7,438 bases of DNA. Origin: an uncultured Mycoplasmatota bacterium. GTDB taxonomy: Bacteria; Bacillota_I; Bacilli_A; RF39; UBA660. The stretch is from positions 1 through 7,438 of the forward strand of contig USIB01000062.1 of the NCBI GenBank assembly GCA_900554615.1. The letters run 5' to 3'. The notes beneath the pieces were generated by a model. The model saw only the letters and a program-made list of their open reading frames with translations. It did not search any database and was not told the origin of the DNA. Made by a program: the position numbers and the translations under genes. Shown here in pieces: positions 1 to 6,512 of the stretch (positions are counted from its first letter, which is position 1; the number at the start of each line of letters is the position of its first letter).

Positions 1-2
1 AT

Positions 3-55
3 TCATTTCTAGACTATAGGCTAGAAATGACATGAAATGACCTTGGCATTTCATG
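3..55 (+). repeat. Tandem-hairpin element, copy 1
   Basis: Two abutting perfect hairpins. Hairpin A spans 3-30 with 10-bp arms (TCATTTCTAG / CTAGAAATGA) around the loop ACTATAGG. Hairpin B spans 31-55 with 9-bp arms (CATGAAATG / CATTTCATG) around ACCTTGG. Bases 1-55 are identical to 1787-1841. In hairpin A, A13 faces G20 as a mismatch with a C14-G19 pair inside it, the same signature as in the other copies. A purine-rich tail with no T-run follows, so this is not an ordinary intrinsic terminator. Any upstream box lies outside the window. The GAAATG/CATTTC segments of A and B are interchangeable, so alternative A-B pairing is possible in this copy. The function is unknown. Confidence 0.8.
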
Positions 56-129
56 AAAGGTAGAATAAAATAAACGATAATACTTACTTAAATATAATTA
101 TTACATAGATTATTATAGGGAGGGATAGT

Positions 130-705
130 ATGAATCCTTATGATAAGATAGATAAAGATAAGAAATGTATATGTAATCCTGTTATTATTGGAATGACTGG
201 TCCTCAAGGACCTATAGGACCACAAGGTCCACAAGGATTAATTGGTCCAACGGGACCGCAAGGCGAGAGGGGAGAGACTCCTACTAGTAGTAGTGAAGGG
301 ATATTCTTTGCTAGTTATAATGATACTAATGATATAGAAGCAATGATTATTAATGAGACTTGGTTAGTACCAGAACCTAGTGGATATTTTATTGTTCCTA
401 ATAATACTGAAGTAGAAGTAGTACCAGGTATTTATGAAATTGATTTATCAGGATATATTGATGGGGTAGATAATACTCATGGTGGTAGTTTTTATTTAGT
501 AGATAGTACTGGATCTGCGGTTAAAGATTTAACTTTTGAATTACTTGAAGGTAATATTAGTAAGATGTATTTTAGTAAGAGTATCTTATTTAGATTTGAA
601 GATGATACTATACTTGAGGTTATGACTAATTTAACGGGAGATATTAATACTTCTAATGTAGAAATAAAAGATGTTACTTTACTTATGAGGAAGATACATG
701 AGTAA
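130..705 (+). CDS. Collagen-like (Gly-X-Y) protein with C-terminal beta-rich domain
   Basis: The product has 191 residues. Residues 1-20 are hydrophilic and hold a Cys-x-Cys (C13, C15). There is no Sec signal peptide or membrane segment. Residues 21-50 form ten uninterrupted Gly-X-Y triplets, mostly GPQ/GPI/GPT, ending in charged GERGET. After a Ser/Thr linker, residues 57-191 alternate hydrophobic and polar stretches and look like a jelly-roll trimerisation domain of the C1q/BclA C-terminal type. That assignment rests on architecture, not on a recognised motif. Collagen-like proteins of this layout in Firmicutes are surface or exosporium filaments, or phage/tail-associated fibres; which applies here cannot be decided. 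The ATG start follows GGGAGGG at 118-124. A weak TATAAT at 93-98 without a good -35 may be its promoter. No U-tract terminator is visible after it. Confidence 0.8.
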   Translation: MNPYDKIDKDKKCICNPVIIGMTGPQGPIGPQGPQGLIGPTGPQGERGETPTSSSEGIFFASYNDTNDIEAMIINETWLVPEPSGYFIVPNNTEVEVVPGIYEIDLSGYIDGVDNTHGGSFYLVDSTGSAVKDLTFELLEGNISKMYFSKSILFRFEDDTILEVMTNLTGDINTSNVEIKDVTLLMRKIHE

Positions 706-748
706 AATATTTTATATTATAAAATAAAACTTTATACTTTGTTATATC

Positions 749-777
749 TTGATTTACATAAAAAAATACTATATACT
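749..777 (+). promoter_or_regulatory. Sigma-A-like promoter of the HD-domain gene
   Basis: TTGATT at 749-754 and TATACT at 772-777 are separated by exactly 17 bp. Transcription would start near 784, giving a short leader of about 22 nt before the start codon at 806. This suggests the gene is transcribed independently of the collagen-like gene. Confidence 0.65.
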
Positions 778-805
778 TTAATAGTGGGTATATAGAGGTG
801 TAAAA

Positions 806-1528
806 GTGGATAAAAGAAAAGAAGAATTTAAAAAGCATTATGAAAATTATGATATAGAAGAGACTGCTATTAAGAGGAAGTATTATCATTCTCTTAGAGT
901 TATGGATTTATCAATATTGATAGCTAAATATTTAGGTTTAAATAATAAAGATATAACTCTTGCTAGTTTTATAGGGTTATTACATGATTATGCAAGATTT
1001 GAACAATGGACTAAGTATAAAACTTATAGTGATAAAGATTCTATTGACCATGGTGATTTAGCAGTAAAAAGATTATTTGAGGATAATGAGATTATTAATT
1101 ATGATTTAGATGTTAATGATTATGAAATAGTATATAATGCTATAAAATATCATAATAAGATTACTATTCCTTATTCACTTGATAATAGAATTAAGTTATT
1201 TTGTAAAATTATAAGGGATGCTGATAAGTTAGATATATTCTATCTAAGAACTAATAAGAGTTTTGTTAAAGAGGGTGGAGATATATCTTTGAAGATAGAG
1301 AATGATTTTTTTAATGAACAATGTATAAATAAAATGGATGTAATAAGTTATAATGATGAGGTTATATCTGTACTTGCTATGATATATGATTTAAACTTTG
1401 ATTATAGTTTTGAGTATTTAGATAAATCACAACTACTAGAGAAAATGTATTCTGTACTAGAAGATAAGAAAAGATTTGAGAAATATTTTGACTATATTGA
1501 TAAATATATAAAAAGAAGAATGGGTTAA
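806..1528 (+). CDS. HD-superfamily metal-dependent phosphohydrolase
   Basis: The product has 240 residues and is predicted cytosolic, with no membrane segment. HD-superfamily metal ligands can be read in order: H28 (in KYYHSLRV), H60-D61 (in GLLHDYARF), H82 (in SIDHGD), H116 (in IKYHNK) and D138/D140 (in IIRDADKLD). The first His, the HD doublet and the late Asp are the classic ligands. The additional His residues fit a hydrolytic HD protein acting on phosphate esters or nucleotides. The substrate cannot be deduced. The start is GTG at 806, preceded by AGAGGTG at 794-800 with a 5-nt gap; no better in-frame ATG is near. It has its own promoter (749-777), and a terminator overlaps its stop codon, so it is probably monocistronic. 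The family call is firm; the specific role is unknown. Confidence 0.88.
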   Translation: MDKRKEEFKKHYENYDIEETAIKRKYYHSLRVMDLSILIAKYLGLNNKDITLASFIGLLHDYARFEQWTKYKTYSDKDSIDHGDLAVKRLFEDNEIINYDLDVNDYEIVYNAIKYHNKITIPYSLDNRIKLFCKIIRDADKLDIFYLRTNKSFVKEGGDISLKIENDFFNEQCINKMDVISYNDEVISVLAMIYDLNFDYSFEYLDKSQLLEKMYSVLEDKKRFEKYFDYIDKYIKRRMG

Positions 1529-1548
1529 GATATTTAATATCTTTTTTT
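1527..1548 (+). terminator. Intrinsic terminator of the HD-domain gene
   Basis: The stem AAGATA (1527-1532) pairs with TATCTT (1538-1543) around TTTAA and runs directly into a T-run ending at 1548. The 5' arm begins inside the TAA stop codon (1526-1528), giving a very compact gene end. Confidence 0.8.
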
Positions 1549-1556
1549 GCCATTTC

Positions 1557-1614
1557 AACCTTAAGTAAACTTAAGTTTTCCATGGTATGAGCAAGCCTTG
1601 TTGTCTTGCTCATA
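1557..1614 (-). repeat. Possible divergent tandem-hairpin element (copy 5)
   Basis: Read on the minus strand, hairpin A (1614 to 1586) has 10-bp arms TATGAGCAAG / CTTGCTCATA around ACAACAAGG. It keeps the family signature: an A opposite a G just inside the stem, then a C-G pair. After a 10-nt spacer a second hairpin (CTTAAG / CTTAAG around TTTA, 1575 to 1560) follows. Unlike the complete copies, A and B do not abut and no TATAAT-containing upstream box is present. It may be a decayed copy, or an unrelated bidirectional hairpin pair between the HD-gene terminator and the small-RNA promoter. Confidence 0.45.
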
Positions 1615-1627
1615 AAGCTTATGGATT

Positions 1628-1656
1628 TTGACATTAAAACAATATTCTGCTATAAT
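1628..1656 (+). promoter_or_regulatory. Perfect consensus sigma-A promoter
   Basis: TTGACA at 1628-1633 and TATAAT at 1651-1656 both match the consensus in full, with a 17-bp spacer. This is the strongest promoter in the window. No start codon with a ribosome site follows before the structured segment, so it probably drives a non-coding RNA starting near 1662-1664. Confidence 0.88.
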
Positions 1657-1662
1657 CAGTAG

Positions 1663-1752
1663 TGAAAAGAACTTGTATCACTGCCCGTTTAGGACGTTTG
1701 GAATAGGATTTAATATCATTATCCTCAGTGACAGAGTTCTTTTCTTTATTTT
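1663..1752 (+). ncRNA. Probable abundant small RNA, about 90 nt, family not recognised
   Basis: The segment after the consensus promoter folds into a closed rod. The 5' AAAAGAACT (1665-1673) pairs perfectly with AGTTCTTTT (1735-1743), TCACTG (1678-1683) with CAGTGA (1726-1731), and AGGAT (1705-1709) with ATCCT (1721-1725). One asymmetric internal region, 1684-1704, is left with only a possible 3-bp CGT/ACG mini-hairpin around TTAGG. The 3' arm continues into a T-rich tract ending at 1752, a plausible termination site. There is no open reading frame with a ribosome site. I see no SRP-RNA GGAA/AGCAG core or tmRNA features, and it is short for 6S RNA. It lies 160 nt upstream of tgt, but tgt has its own promoter, so a riboswitch for tgt is less likely than a free small RNA. 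Confidence 0.65.
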
Positions 1753-1755
1753 AAG

Positions 1756-1841
1756 TATTGCCCCGAATATAATAGATATGACCCATATTCATTTCTAGAC
1801 TATAGGCTAGAAATGACATGAAATGACCTTGGCATTTCATG
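1756..1841 (+). repeat. Tandem-hairpin element, copy 2, with upstream box
   Basis: Bases 1787-1841 are identical to 1-55. Hairpin A is 1789-1816 and hairpin B is 1817-1841, abutting. The upstream box at 1756-1780 reads TATTG, CCCC, GAA, TATAAT (1768-1773), AGATATG. The same box occurs before copy 3 on the minus strand and, more loosely, before copy 4. Fifteen bases separate TATAAT from hairpin A. The element lies between the small-RNA 3' end and the tgt promoter. If TATAAT acts as a -10 box, a transcript would begin just before hairpin A. A purine-rich tail follows, not a U-tract. Confidence 0.8.
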
Positions 1842-1862
1842 GAAGGAAGATAATAAATAATC

Positions 1863-1891
1863 TTTACTTTAATAGTTATATTTGATATAAT
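1863..1891 (+). promoter_or_regulatory. Promoter of the tgt operon
   Basis: TTTACT (1863-1868) and TATAAT (1886-1891) are 17 bp apart. The predicted start near 1898 leaves a leader of about 16 nt containing the GAGGCGG ribosome site before ATG 1914. The tandem hairpin just upstream lies outside the transcript made from this promoter. Confidence 0.65.
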
Positions 1892-1913
1892 TAGTAAGAA
1901 ATGAGGCGGTATT

Positions 1914-3026
1914 ATGAAAGTTAAATATACATTATTACATAAAGATAAAGATACTAAGGCTAGATATGGAACATTAGAGACTAACTATGGTAAGTTTGAG
2001 ACTCCGATGTTTATGCCAGTAGGTACTCAGGCTACGGTTAAGACTCTTGATCCAGAAGAAATTAAAGAGATAGGAGCAGGTGTTATATTATCTAATACTT
2101 ATCATTTATGGCTTAGACCAGGAGAAGATATAGTAGCAAAAGCAGGAGGACTTCATAAGTTTATGAATTATGATGGACCTATTCTTACTGATTGTGGTGG
2201 TTTTCAAGTATTTAGTTTAGCCAAACCAAAAGATATTAGTGAAGAGGGAGTAGTATTTAAGAGTCATATTAATGGAGAGAGATTATTCTTAACACCTGAG
2301 AAGAGTATCGAAATACAAAACAAACTAGATAGTGATATTGCTATGAGTTTTGATGAATGTCCTCCATATCCTGTTACACACGAGTATATGAAGAATAGTG
2401 TTGAGAGAACTATTAGATGGGCTAAGAGAGGAAAGGCTGTTTTTAATAATCCTAATCAAAGTTTATTTGGTATTGTACAGGGAGGAGAATTTGAAGATTT
2501 AAGAGAATGGTCTTGTAAAGAGACTGTTAAACTTGATTTTGATGGTTATTCAATTGGAGGTACTTCAGTAGGAGAAGATAAACCGACGATGTATAAGATG
2601 ATTGAATATGGTATTAAATATTTACCAGAAGATAAACCTAGATATTTAATGGGAGTAGGAGAACCTACTGATTTATTTGAAGGAGTAGAAAGAGGAGTAG
2701 ATATGTTTGATTGTGTACTTCCTACTCGTCTTGCTAGACATGGTCATGCATTTACTAGAGATGGTAAGATTAATTTAAGAAATGCTAAGTATAAAGAAGA
2801 CTTTACACCAGTAGATAGTACTTGTGACTGCAAATGCTGTAAGAATTATACTAAGGCTTATATTAGACATCTACTAGTGGCGGATGAAACTTTAGGTCAA
2901 AGACTTTTATCTATTCATAATTTAAGATTCTTAATTAGAATTATGGAAGAGATAAGAGAGGCTATTAAAAAAGATAGATTCTTAGAATTAAAAGAAGAAT
3001 TTTATAATAATTATAAAAAGAAATAA
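1914..3026 (+). CDS. tgt: tRNA-guanine(34) transglycosylase, queuosine biosynthesis
   Basis: The product has 370 residues, the usual bacterial length. The enzyme exchanges G34 in the GUN anticodons of tRNA-Asp, -Asn, -His and -Tyr for the queuosine precursor preQ1. Active-site elements are visible: D93 in TDCGGFQVF, FDECPPY at 147-153, GIVQGG at 187-191, and the nucleophile D266 in MFDCVLPTR. The zinc site is C304, C306, C309 and H335. V219 in GGTSVGE lies where Zymomonas TGT has Val233, a residue associated with preQ1 rather than queuine use. Two positions differ from the commonest bacterial sequence: Cys instead of Ser after D93 (TDC for TDS), and Thr-Ser for Leu-Ala in GGLAVGE. No queA or other queuosine gene is in the window. 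The LtaS-like gene follows after 27 bp without a terminator, so the two are probably co-transcribed. Confidence 0.97.
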   Translation: MKVKYTLLHKDKDTKARYGTLETNYGKFETPMFMPVGTQATVKTLDPEEIKEIGAGVILSNTYHLWLRPGEDIVAKAGGLHKFMNYDGPILTDCGGFQVFSLAKPKDISEEGVVFKSHINGERLFLTPEKSIEIQNKLDSDIAMSFDECPPYPVTHEYMKNSVERTIRWAKRGKAVFNNPNQSLFGIVQGGEFEDLREWSCKETVKLDFDGYSIGGTSVGEDKPTMYKMIEYGIKYLPEDKPRYLMGVGEPTDLFEGVERGVDMFDCVLPTRLARHGHAFTRDGKINLRNAKYKEDFTPVDSTCDCKCCKNYTKAYIRHLLVADETLGQRLLSIHNLRFLIRIMEEIREAIKKDRFLELKEEFYNNYKKK

Positions 3027-3053
3027 TATACTTATTAAGAGGTGAAGGGTAAG

Positions 3054-4955
3054 ATGAAGAAAATATTAAAGATTAATGGAATGAATTATTTGGTATTAAT
3101 ATTTTTTGAGGCGATGTTTGCTCTCATTTCTTTTGATATTTATTCAAGAGAAGAAGTATTTAGTATTCTTATATATTCATTATTTTCTTCTTTTGTTATG
3201 ACTATTTTAATGACTATATGGAGTGAAAAGGTAAATAGAATATTTGGTTATATTATATATTTTGTTTTATGTTTTTGGTTTGCTTTAGAAACTGTATTTA
3301 AGGCATTTTTACAAACTTTTTTCTCTTTATCTTGCTTTAAATTATCTGACCAGGCAATGAGTTTTGCTGGAGAGACTGTTAAAGTTATTGTTAATAATCT
3401 TCCATATATTATTTTATGTTTTCTTCCTTTTATCTTACTTATTGTTTTTAGAAGGAAATTAGATTATGATATAAAAGGTAATAAGAAATATTTATTTAGT
3501 TATATTATTCTTATTCCATTATCTTTCTTATCTTATAGATTATATATTAATAGTACTAAGAATAATGATAATATTTCTTTATATGATTTATATTATGATA
3601 TTAATAATATTCCTCTTAGTATTCAGAAGATGGGAGTATTATCTAGTACGGGGTTAGATGTATATAGAACTATATTTGGATTTGAAGATAAGGTAATTGA
3701 AGTTAATTATGAGGAGAATGATGATACTAGTGAATTATTTGTTTATGATAAGAATAATCTTGATTTGGATTTGAGTAGTGATAAATTAAATAAAGATATT
3801 AAGAAATATATTGAAGATAATCCTGGTACTAGTAAGAATAAATATAGCATGATGTTTGAGAATAAGAATCTTATCTTTGTAGTAGCAGAGTCTTTTAGTG
3901 AGATTGGGGTAGATGAGGAGAGGACTCCTACTTTATATAGGCTTATGCATAATGGGTTTACTTTTGATAATTTTTATGTACCTTATTATTTATCGACGAT
4001 TGGAGGAGAGGCTCAATCACTTACGGGTTTATATCCTAATTATGCTACTTTGACTAAGTGGAAGAGTGGAGAGAATAGTTTTCCTTATGGACTAGCTACT
4101 GTATTTAAAGAGAAGGGGTATAATACTTATGCTTATCATGCTCATAATGGTTATTTTCAGAATAGATATAAATATCTTAAAGCATTAGGTTTTGATAATT
4201 TTAAGGCATGTAATATTGGGCTTGATATTAACTGTAATATGTGGCCTGAGAGTGATATTGAGATGATTAATGCTAGTATTAATGATTATATTAATAGTGA
4301 TAAACCTTTTATGACTTATTATATGACAGTATCAGGACATCTTGATTATACTAAAGATGGTAATAGTATTGTTAGTAAGAATTGGGATTTGGTTAAAGAC
4401 TTGGATTATAGTGATAAGGCTAAATCATATATTGCTACACAGATTGAACTTGATAGAGCAATGGAAATATTAATTAAAGGATTAGAAGATAAGGGTATTC
4501 TTGATGATACAGTGATTGTTCTTCTAGCGGACCATTATCCTTATGGTCTTACATTAGATGAAATTAATGAACTTTCTAGTTATGAAAGAGATGGTAACTT
4601 TGAGATTAATCATAATGCTTTAATTATTTATAATAGCAGTATGAAGAATGTTAATATTACTAAGACTGGTATGCCTATTGATGTTTTACCTACGATATAT
4701 AATTTATTTGGTATTAGGTATGATTCCCGGTTACTAGCGGGTAATGATTTATTATCTAATAGTGAGGGTATGGTTATTTTAGATAATTTATCTTGGATTA
4801 CTGATAAGGGTAGATATGATAGTTTAAATAATAAGTATTATGGTGATATTGATAATACTTATGTTAATAATATTAATAATATTATTCAAAATAAGATTAT
4901 TTTTAGTAGAAATATGATTATGTATGATGGTTATAGATATATTAAAGAGAAATAG
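3054..4955 (+). CDS. LtaS-type membrane phosphoglycerol transferase (sulfatase fold)
   Basis: The product has 633 residues from ATG 3054. That start is preferred over the in-frame GTG at 3042, because GAGGTG/AAGGG at 3039-3049 then serves as the ribosome site. The N-terminal part (about residues 8-165) has about five hydrophobic segments. A linker follows, then an extracellular sulfatase-like domain from about residue 272. Expected catalytic and Mn-binding positions of LtaS are present: E279 (VVAESF), T315 (YLSTIGGEAQ, the nucleophile), H429 (TVSGHLDY) and D493-H494 (LLADHYPYG). Typical framing motifs such as GYNTYAYHAHNGYFQNR and KPFMTYYMTVSGH are also there. The family transfers glycerol-phosphate from phosphatidylglycerol onto lipoteichoic acid or related surface glycans at the outer membrane face. 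The exact acceptor is not determinable, so I give no gene symbol. It is the second gene of the tgt operon, though the two functions are not obviously linked. Confidence 0.9.
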   Translation: MKKILKINGMNYLVLIFFEAMFALISFDIYSREEVFSILIYSLFSSFVMTILMTIWSEKVNRIFGYIIYFVLCFWFALETVFKAFLQTFFSLSCFKLSDQAMSFAGETVKVIVNNLPYIILCFLPFILLIVFRRKLDYDIKGNKKYLFSYIILIPLSFLSYRLYINSTKNNDNISLYDLYYDINNIPLSIQKMGVLSSTGLDVYRTIFGFEDKVIEVNYEENDDTSELFVYDKNNLDLDLSSDKLNKDIKKYIEDNPGTSKNKYSMMFENKNLIFVVAESFSEIGVDEERTPTLYRLMHNGFTFDNFYVPYYLSTIGGEAQSLTGLYPNYATLTKWKSGENSFPYGLATVFKEKGYNTYAYHAHNGYFQNRYKYLKALGFDNFKACNIGLDINCNMWPESDIEMINASINDYINSDKPFMTYYMTVSGHLDYTKDGNSIVSKNWDLVKDLDYSDKAKSYIATQIELDRAMEILIKGLEDKGILDDTVIVLLADHYPYGLTLDEINELSSYERDGNFEINHNALIIYNSSMKNVNITKTGMPIDVLPTIYNLFGIRYDSRLLAGNDLLSNSEGMVILDNLSWITDKGRYDSLNNKYYGDIDNTYVNNINNIIQNKIIFSRNMIMYDGYRYIKEK

Positions 4956-4966
4956 TTTCTCTTTTT
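4944..4966 (+). terminator. Terminator overlapping the LtaS-like stop codon
   Basis: AAAGAGAAA (4944-4952) pairs perfectly with TTTCTCTTT (4956-4964), and the stop codon TAG itself is the 3-nt loop. The hairpin runs into a pyrimidine/T tract. It closes the tgt-LtaS operon with no 3' untranslated sequence. Confidence 0.7.
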
Positions 4967-4970
4967 CTTT

Positions 4971-5062
4971 CACTCTAATTCTTAGTATTAGAGTGTTGTT
5001 GTTAGCCTAAAGGTAGTCTAACAACAAGATATCAACCATATTTATTATATTTGGGGTTAATA
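4971..5062 (-). repeat. Tandem-hairpin element, copy 3 (inverted), with upstream box
   Basis: Read on the minus strand, the upstream box 5062 to 5037 reads TATTAA, CCCC, AAA, TATAAT (5049 to 5044), AAATATG, nearly matching the box of copy 2. After a 16-nt gap hairpin A follows (5027 to 4996), with arms TTGTTGTTAG / CTAACAACAA around ACTACCTTTAGG. Hairpin B directly abuts it (4995 to 4971), with arms CACTCTAAT / ATTAGAGTG around ACTAAGA. The stems share almost no sequence with copy 1 except TAG/CTA next to the loop, yet pair perfectly, so the structure is conserved by compensatory change. A transcript from this box would run antisense into the 3' end of the LtaS-like gene. Confidence 0.78.
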
Positions 5063-5243
5063 CTTTTTTAATAAAGAGATGGTATAATTATCTTTTTTAA
5101 ATACATCTTAATAATAATATTTAAAAAAATAATCTTAAAATAGTGATTATTATTTAAATATTTGTGAAAAAATCACAAAAATAGTAAAAATAAGTGTACT
5201 TTTTGATATTTTTGGTATATAATATCTATAGGAGGAGAGAGAA
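5063..5243 (+). promoter_or_regulatory. AT-rich control region of the defence operon
   Basis: This gene-free stretch is nearly all A and T. It holds an extended -10 candidate, TGG followed by TATAAT at 5083-5088. A long imperfect inverted repeat follows (5117-5134 with 5145-5161). Next is a perfect 7-bp inverted repeat, TTTGTGA / TCACAAA (5161-5167 and 5173-5179), with a 5-nt centre. A second -10 candidate lies at 5218-5223 (TATAAT) with a poor -35 (TGTACT, 5195-5200) at 17 bp. A strong ribosome site, AGGAGGAGAG, sits just before ATG 5244. The dyad just upstream of the proximal promoter is a plausible operator for a repressor, but no regulator gene is present in the window. Confidence 0.5.
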
Positions 5244-6512
5244 ATGCTTATAGAATTTAGTGTTAAGAATTTTTTATCTTTTAAAAATAAAGTAACATTA
5301 TCTATGGAAAAAGGTATTGGTGATGAAAATTTAGATAATGTAGTATCTATAAATAATTTAGAGTTACTTAAGACTTCTACTATATATGGGGCAAATGCTT
5401 CAGGTAAATCAAATATATTGAAAGCTATTACTTGTGCTATATTAATGGTGAGAAGTTCAAGTTTAATACCAGTAGGAGGAAAGTGGAATTTTATAAAACC
5501 ATTTTTATTTGATGAGATAAGTAAAGAAGAGCCAAGTGAATTTGAATTTATATTTATTATGAATAATGTTAAATATAGATATTTCTTTAGTACTGATGAA
5601 AATAAAGTATATGATGAGGTATTAGATGCTTATTATACTCAGAAGCCTACAAATATTTTTACAAGAACTAAAACTAATAATTATGAATTTAGTGATGATA
5701 AGAATAAATTAGAAGCCTTAGCGTCGAATAATACCGAAAATAAGTTATTTTTAGCTACTGCTACTACATGGAATTATGATAAGACAAAAGATGCTTATTT
5801 ATGGTTTGCTAACACAATAGATACTTATGATTCTTTTAATAATATTATGGATAGAGATTTAATTGATTATAGCAAAGATGAAGAAAATTTAAAAGAGTTT
5901 GCTTTAAAATTATTAAGAGAAGCTGATATATTAATAAAAGATATAAATGTTGATTATGAAGAAAAAGAAATGGATAATACTATGATGGATATGCTTGTTC
6001 CATCACTTAGAAGAAATGGTGAAAAATTTAAAATTAAAAATGTTAATATAGAACTTGAACATGAAGTTATAGATGATAATAATAATATGCATACTTATAA
6101 ATTGAATTTTACTGAAGAATCATCTGGTACTAGAGTTTTATTTGCTTTTGCACCATTTTTGAAAAGAGCATTTGAATCTACTAAAGTTATTATAGTAGAT
6201 GAATTAGAAAGAAGTATGCATCCAGCTCTAGTAGAATTTATAGTTAAATTATTTAATAATAAAGAAATTAATAAGGCTAATAGTCAGTTAATATTTACTA
6301 CACATGCAATTAATTTATTAAATCTAGAATTATTAAGAAGAGACCAAATATGGTTTACAGAAAAAAATCCAGAAAATGGAGTTTCAGATTTATATCCACT
6401 TGATTCGTTCTCAGTTAGGAAAGATGAAAATATTCAAAAAGGTTATATAAATGGTAGGTATGGGGCTATTCCATTTATAAGAGATATTGATTTATGGCTA
6501 GAAGACAATTAA
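5244..6512 (+). CDS. AAA/SMC-like ATPase of an abortive-infection unit (RloA/AbiLi type)
   Basis: The product has 422 residues and is cytosolic. It shows the COG1106-type layout of an ABC/SMC-like ATPase: N-terminal MLIEFSVKNFLSFKNKVTLSM, Walker A GANASGKSN (49-57), a middle insertion of variable sequence, a signature-like EESSGTR (291-297), Walker B VIIVDELERSMHP with D319/E320, and the H-loop FTTHAIN with H354. The C-terminal segment GYINGRYGAIPFI is typical of the family. Paired with an RloB-like protein, such ATPases form RloA-RloB or AbiLi-AbiLii units; related ATPase plus TOPRIM pairs (PARIS, OLD-like/Gabija) sense phage and trigger a nuclease. The role as sensor and energy module is inferred from these families. 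The start is well set by AGGAGGAGAG. The stop overlaps the next gene by 19 bp. Lys and Glu codons favour AAA/GAA more than in tgt or the LtaS-like gene, suggesting transfer. Confidence 0.9.
   Translation: MLIEFSVKNFLSFKNKVTLSMEKGIGDENLDNVVSINNLELLKTSTIYGANASGKSNILKAITCAILMVRSSSLIPVGGKWNFIKPFLFDEISKEEPSEFEFIFIMNNVKYRYFFSTDENKVYDEVLDAYYTQKPTNIFTRTKTNNYEFSDDKNKLEALASNNTENKLFLATATTWNYDKTKDAYLWFANTIDTYDSFNNIMDRDLIDYSKDEENLKEFALKLLREADILIKDINVDYEEKEMDNTMMDMLVPSLRRNGEKFKIKNVNIELEHEVIDDNNNMHTYKLNFTEESSGTRVLFAFAPFLKRAFESTKVIIVDELERSMHPALVEFIVKLFNNKEINKANSQLIFTTHAINLLNLELLRRDQIWFTEKNPENGVSDLYPLDSFSVRKDENIQKGYINGRYGAIPFIRDIDLWLEDN

Noticed and set aside
709..725. Perfect AT palindrome after the collagen-like gene
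   Set aside because: Composed only of A and T, with no room for a loop without breaking pairs, and no U-tract follows on the plus strand; too weak to call a terminator.
683..889. Minus-strand open frame overlapping the HD gene start
   Set aside because: Hydrophobic low-complexity translation from AT-rich DNA; it overlaps a well-supported promoter and gene and has no ribosome site.
1377..1634. Minus-strand open frame over the HD gene end and small-RNA promoter
   Set aside because: It crosses a terminator, hairpins and the consensus promoter; no recognisable protein features.
1628..1913. preQ1 riboswitch controlling tgt
   Set aside because: tgt has its own promoter at 1863-1891 downstream of the structured segment, and none of the preQ1 aptamer patterns I know are visible.
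3042..3053. Upstream GTG start for the LtaS-like gene
   Set aside because: The GTG lies inside the best ribosome site for ATG 3054 and has no properly spaced site of its own.
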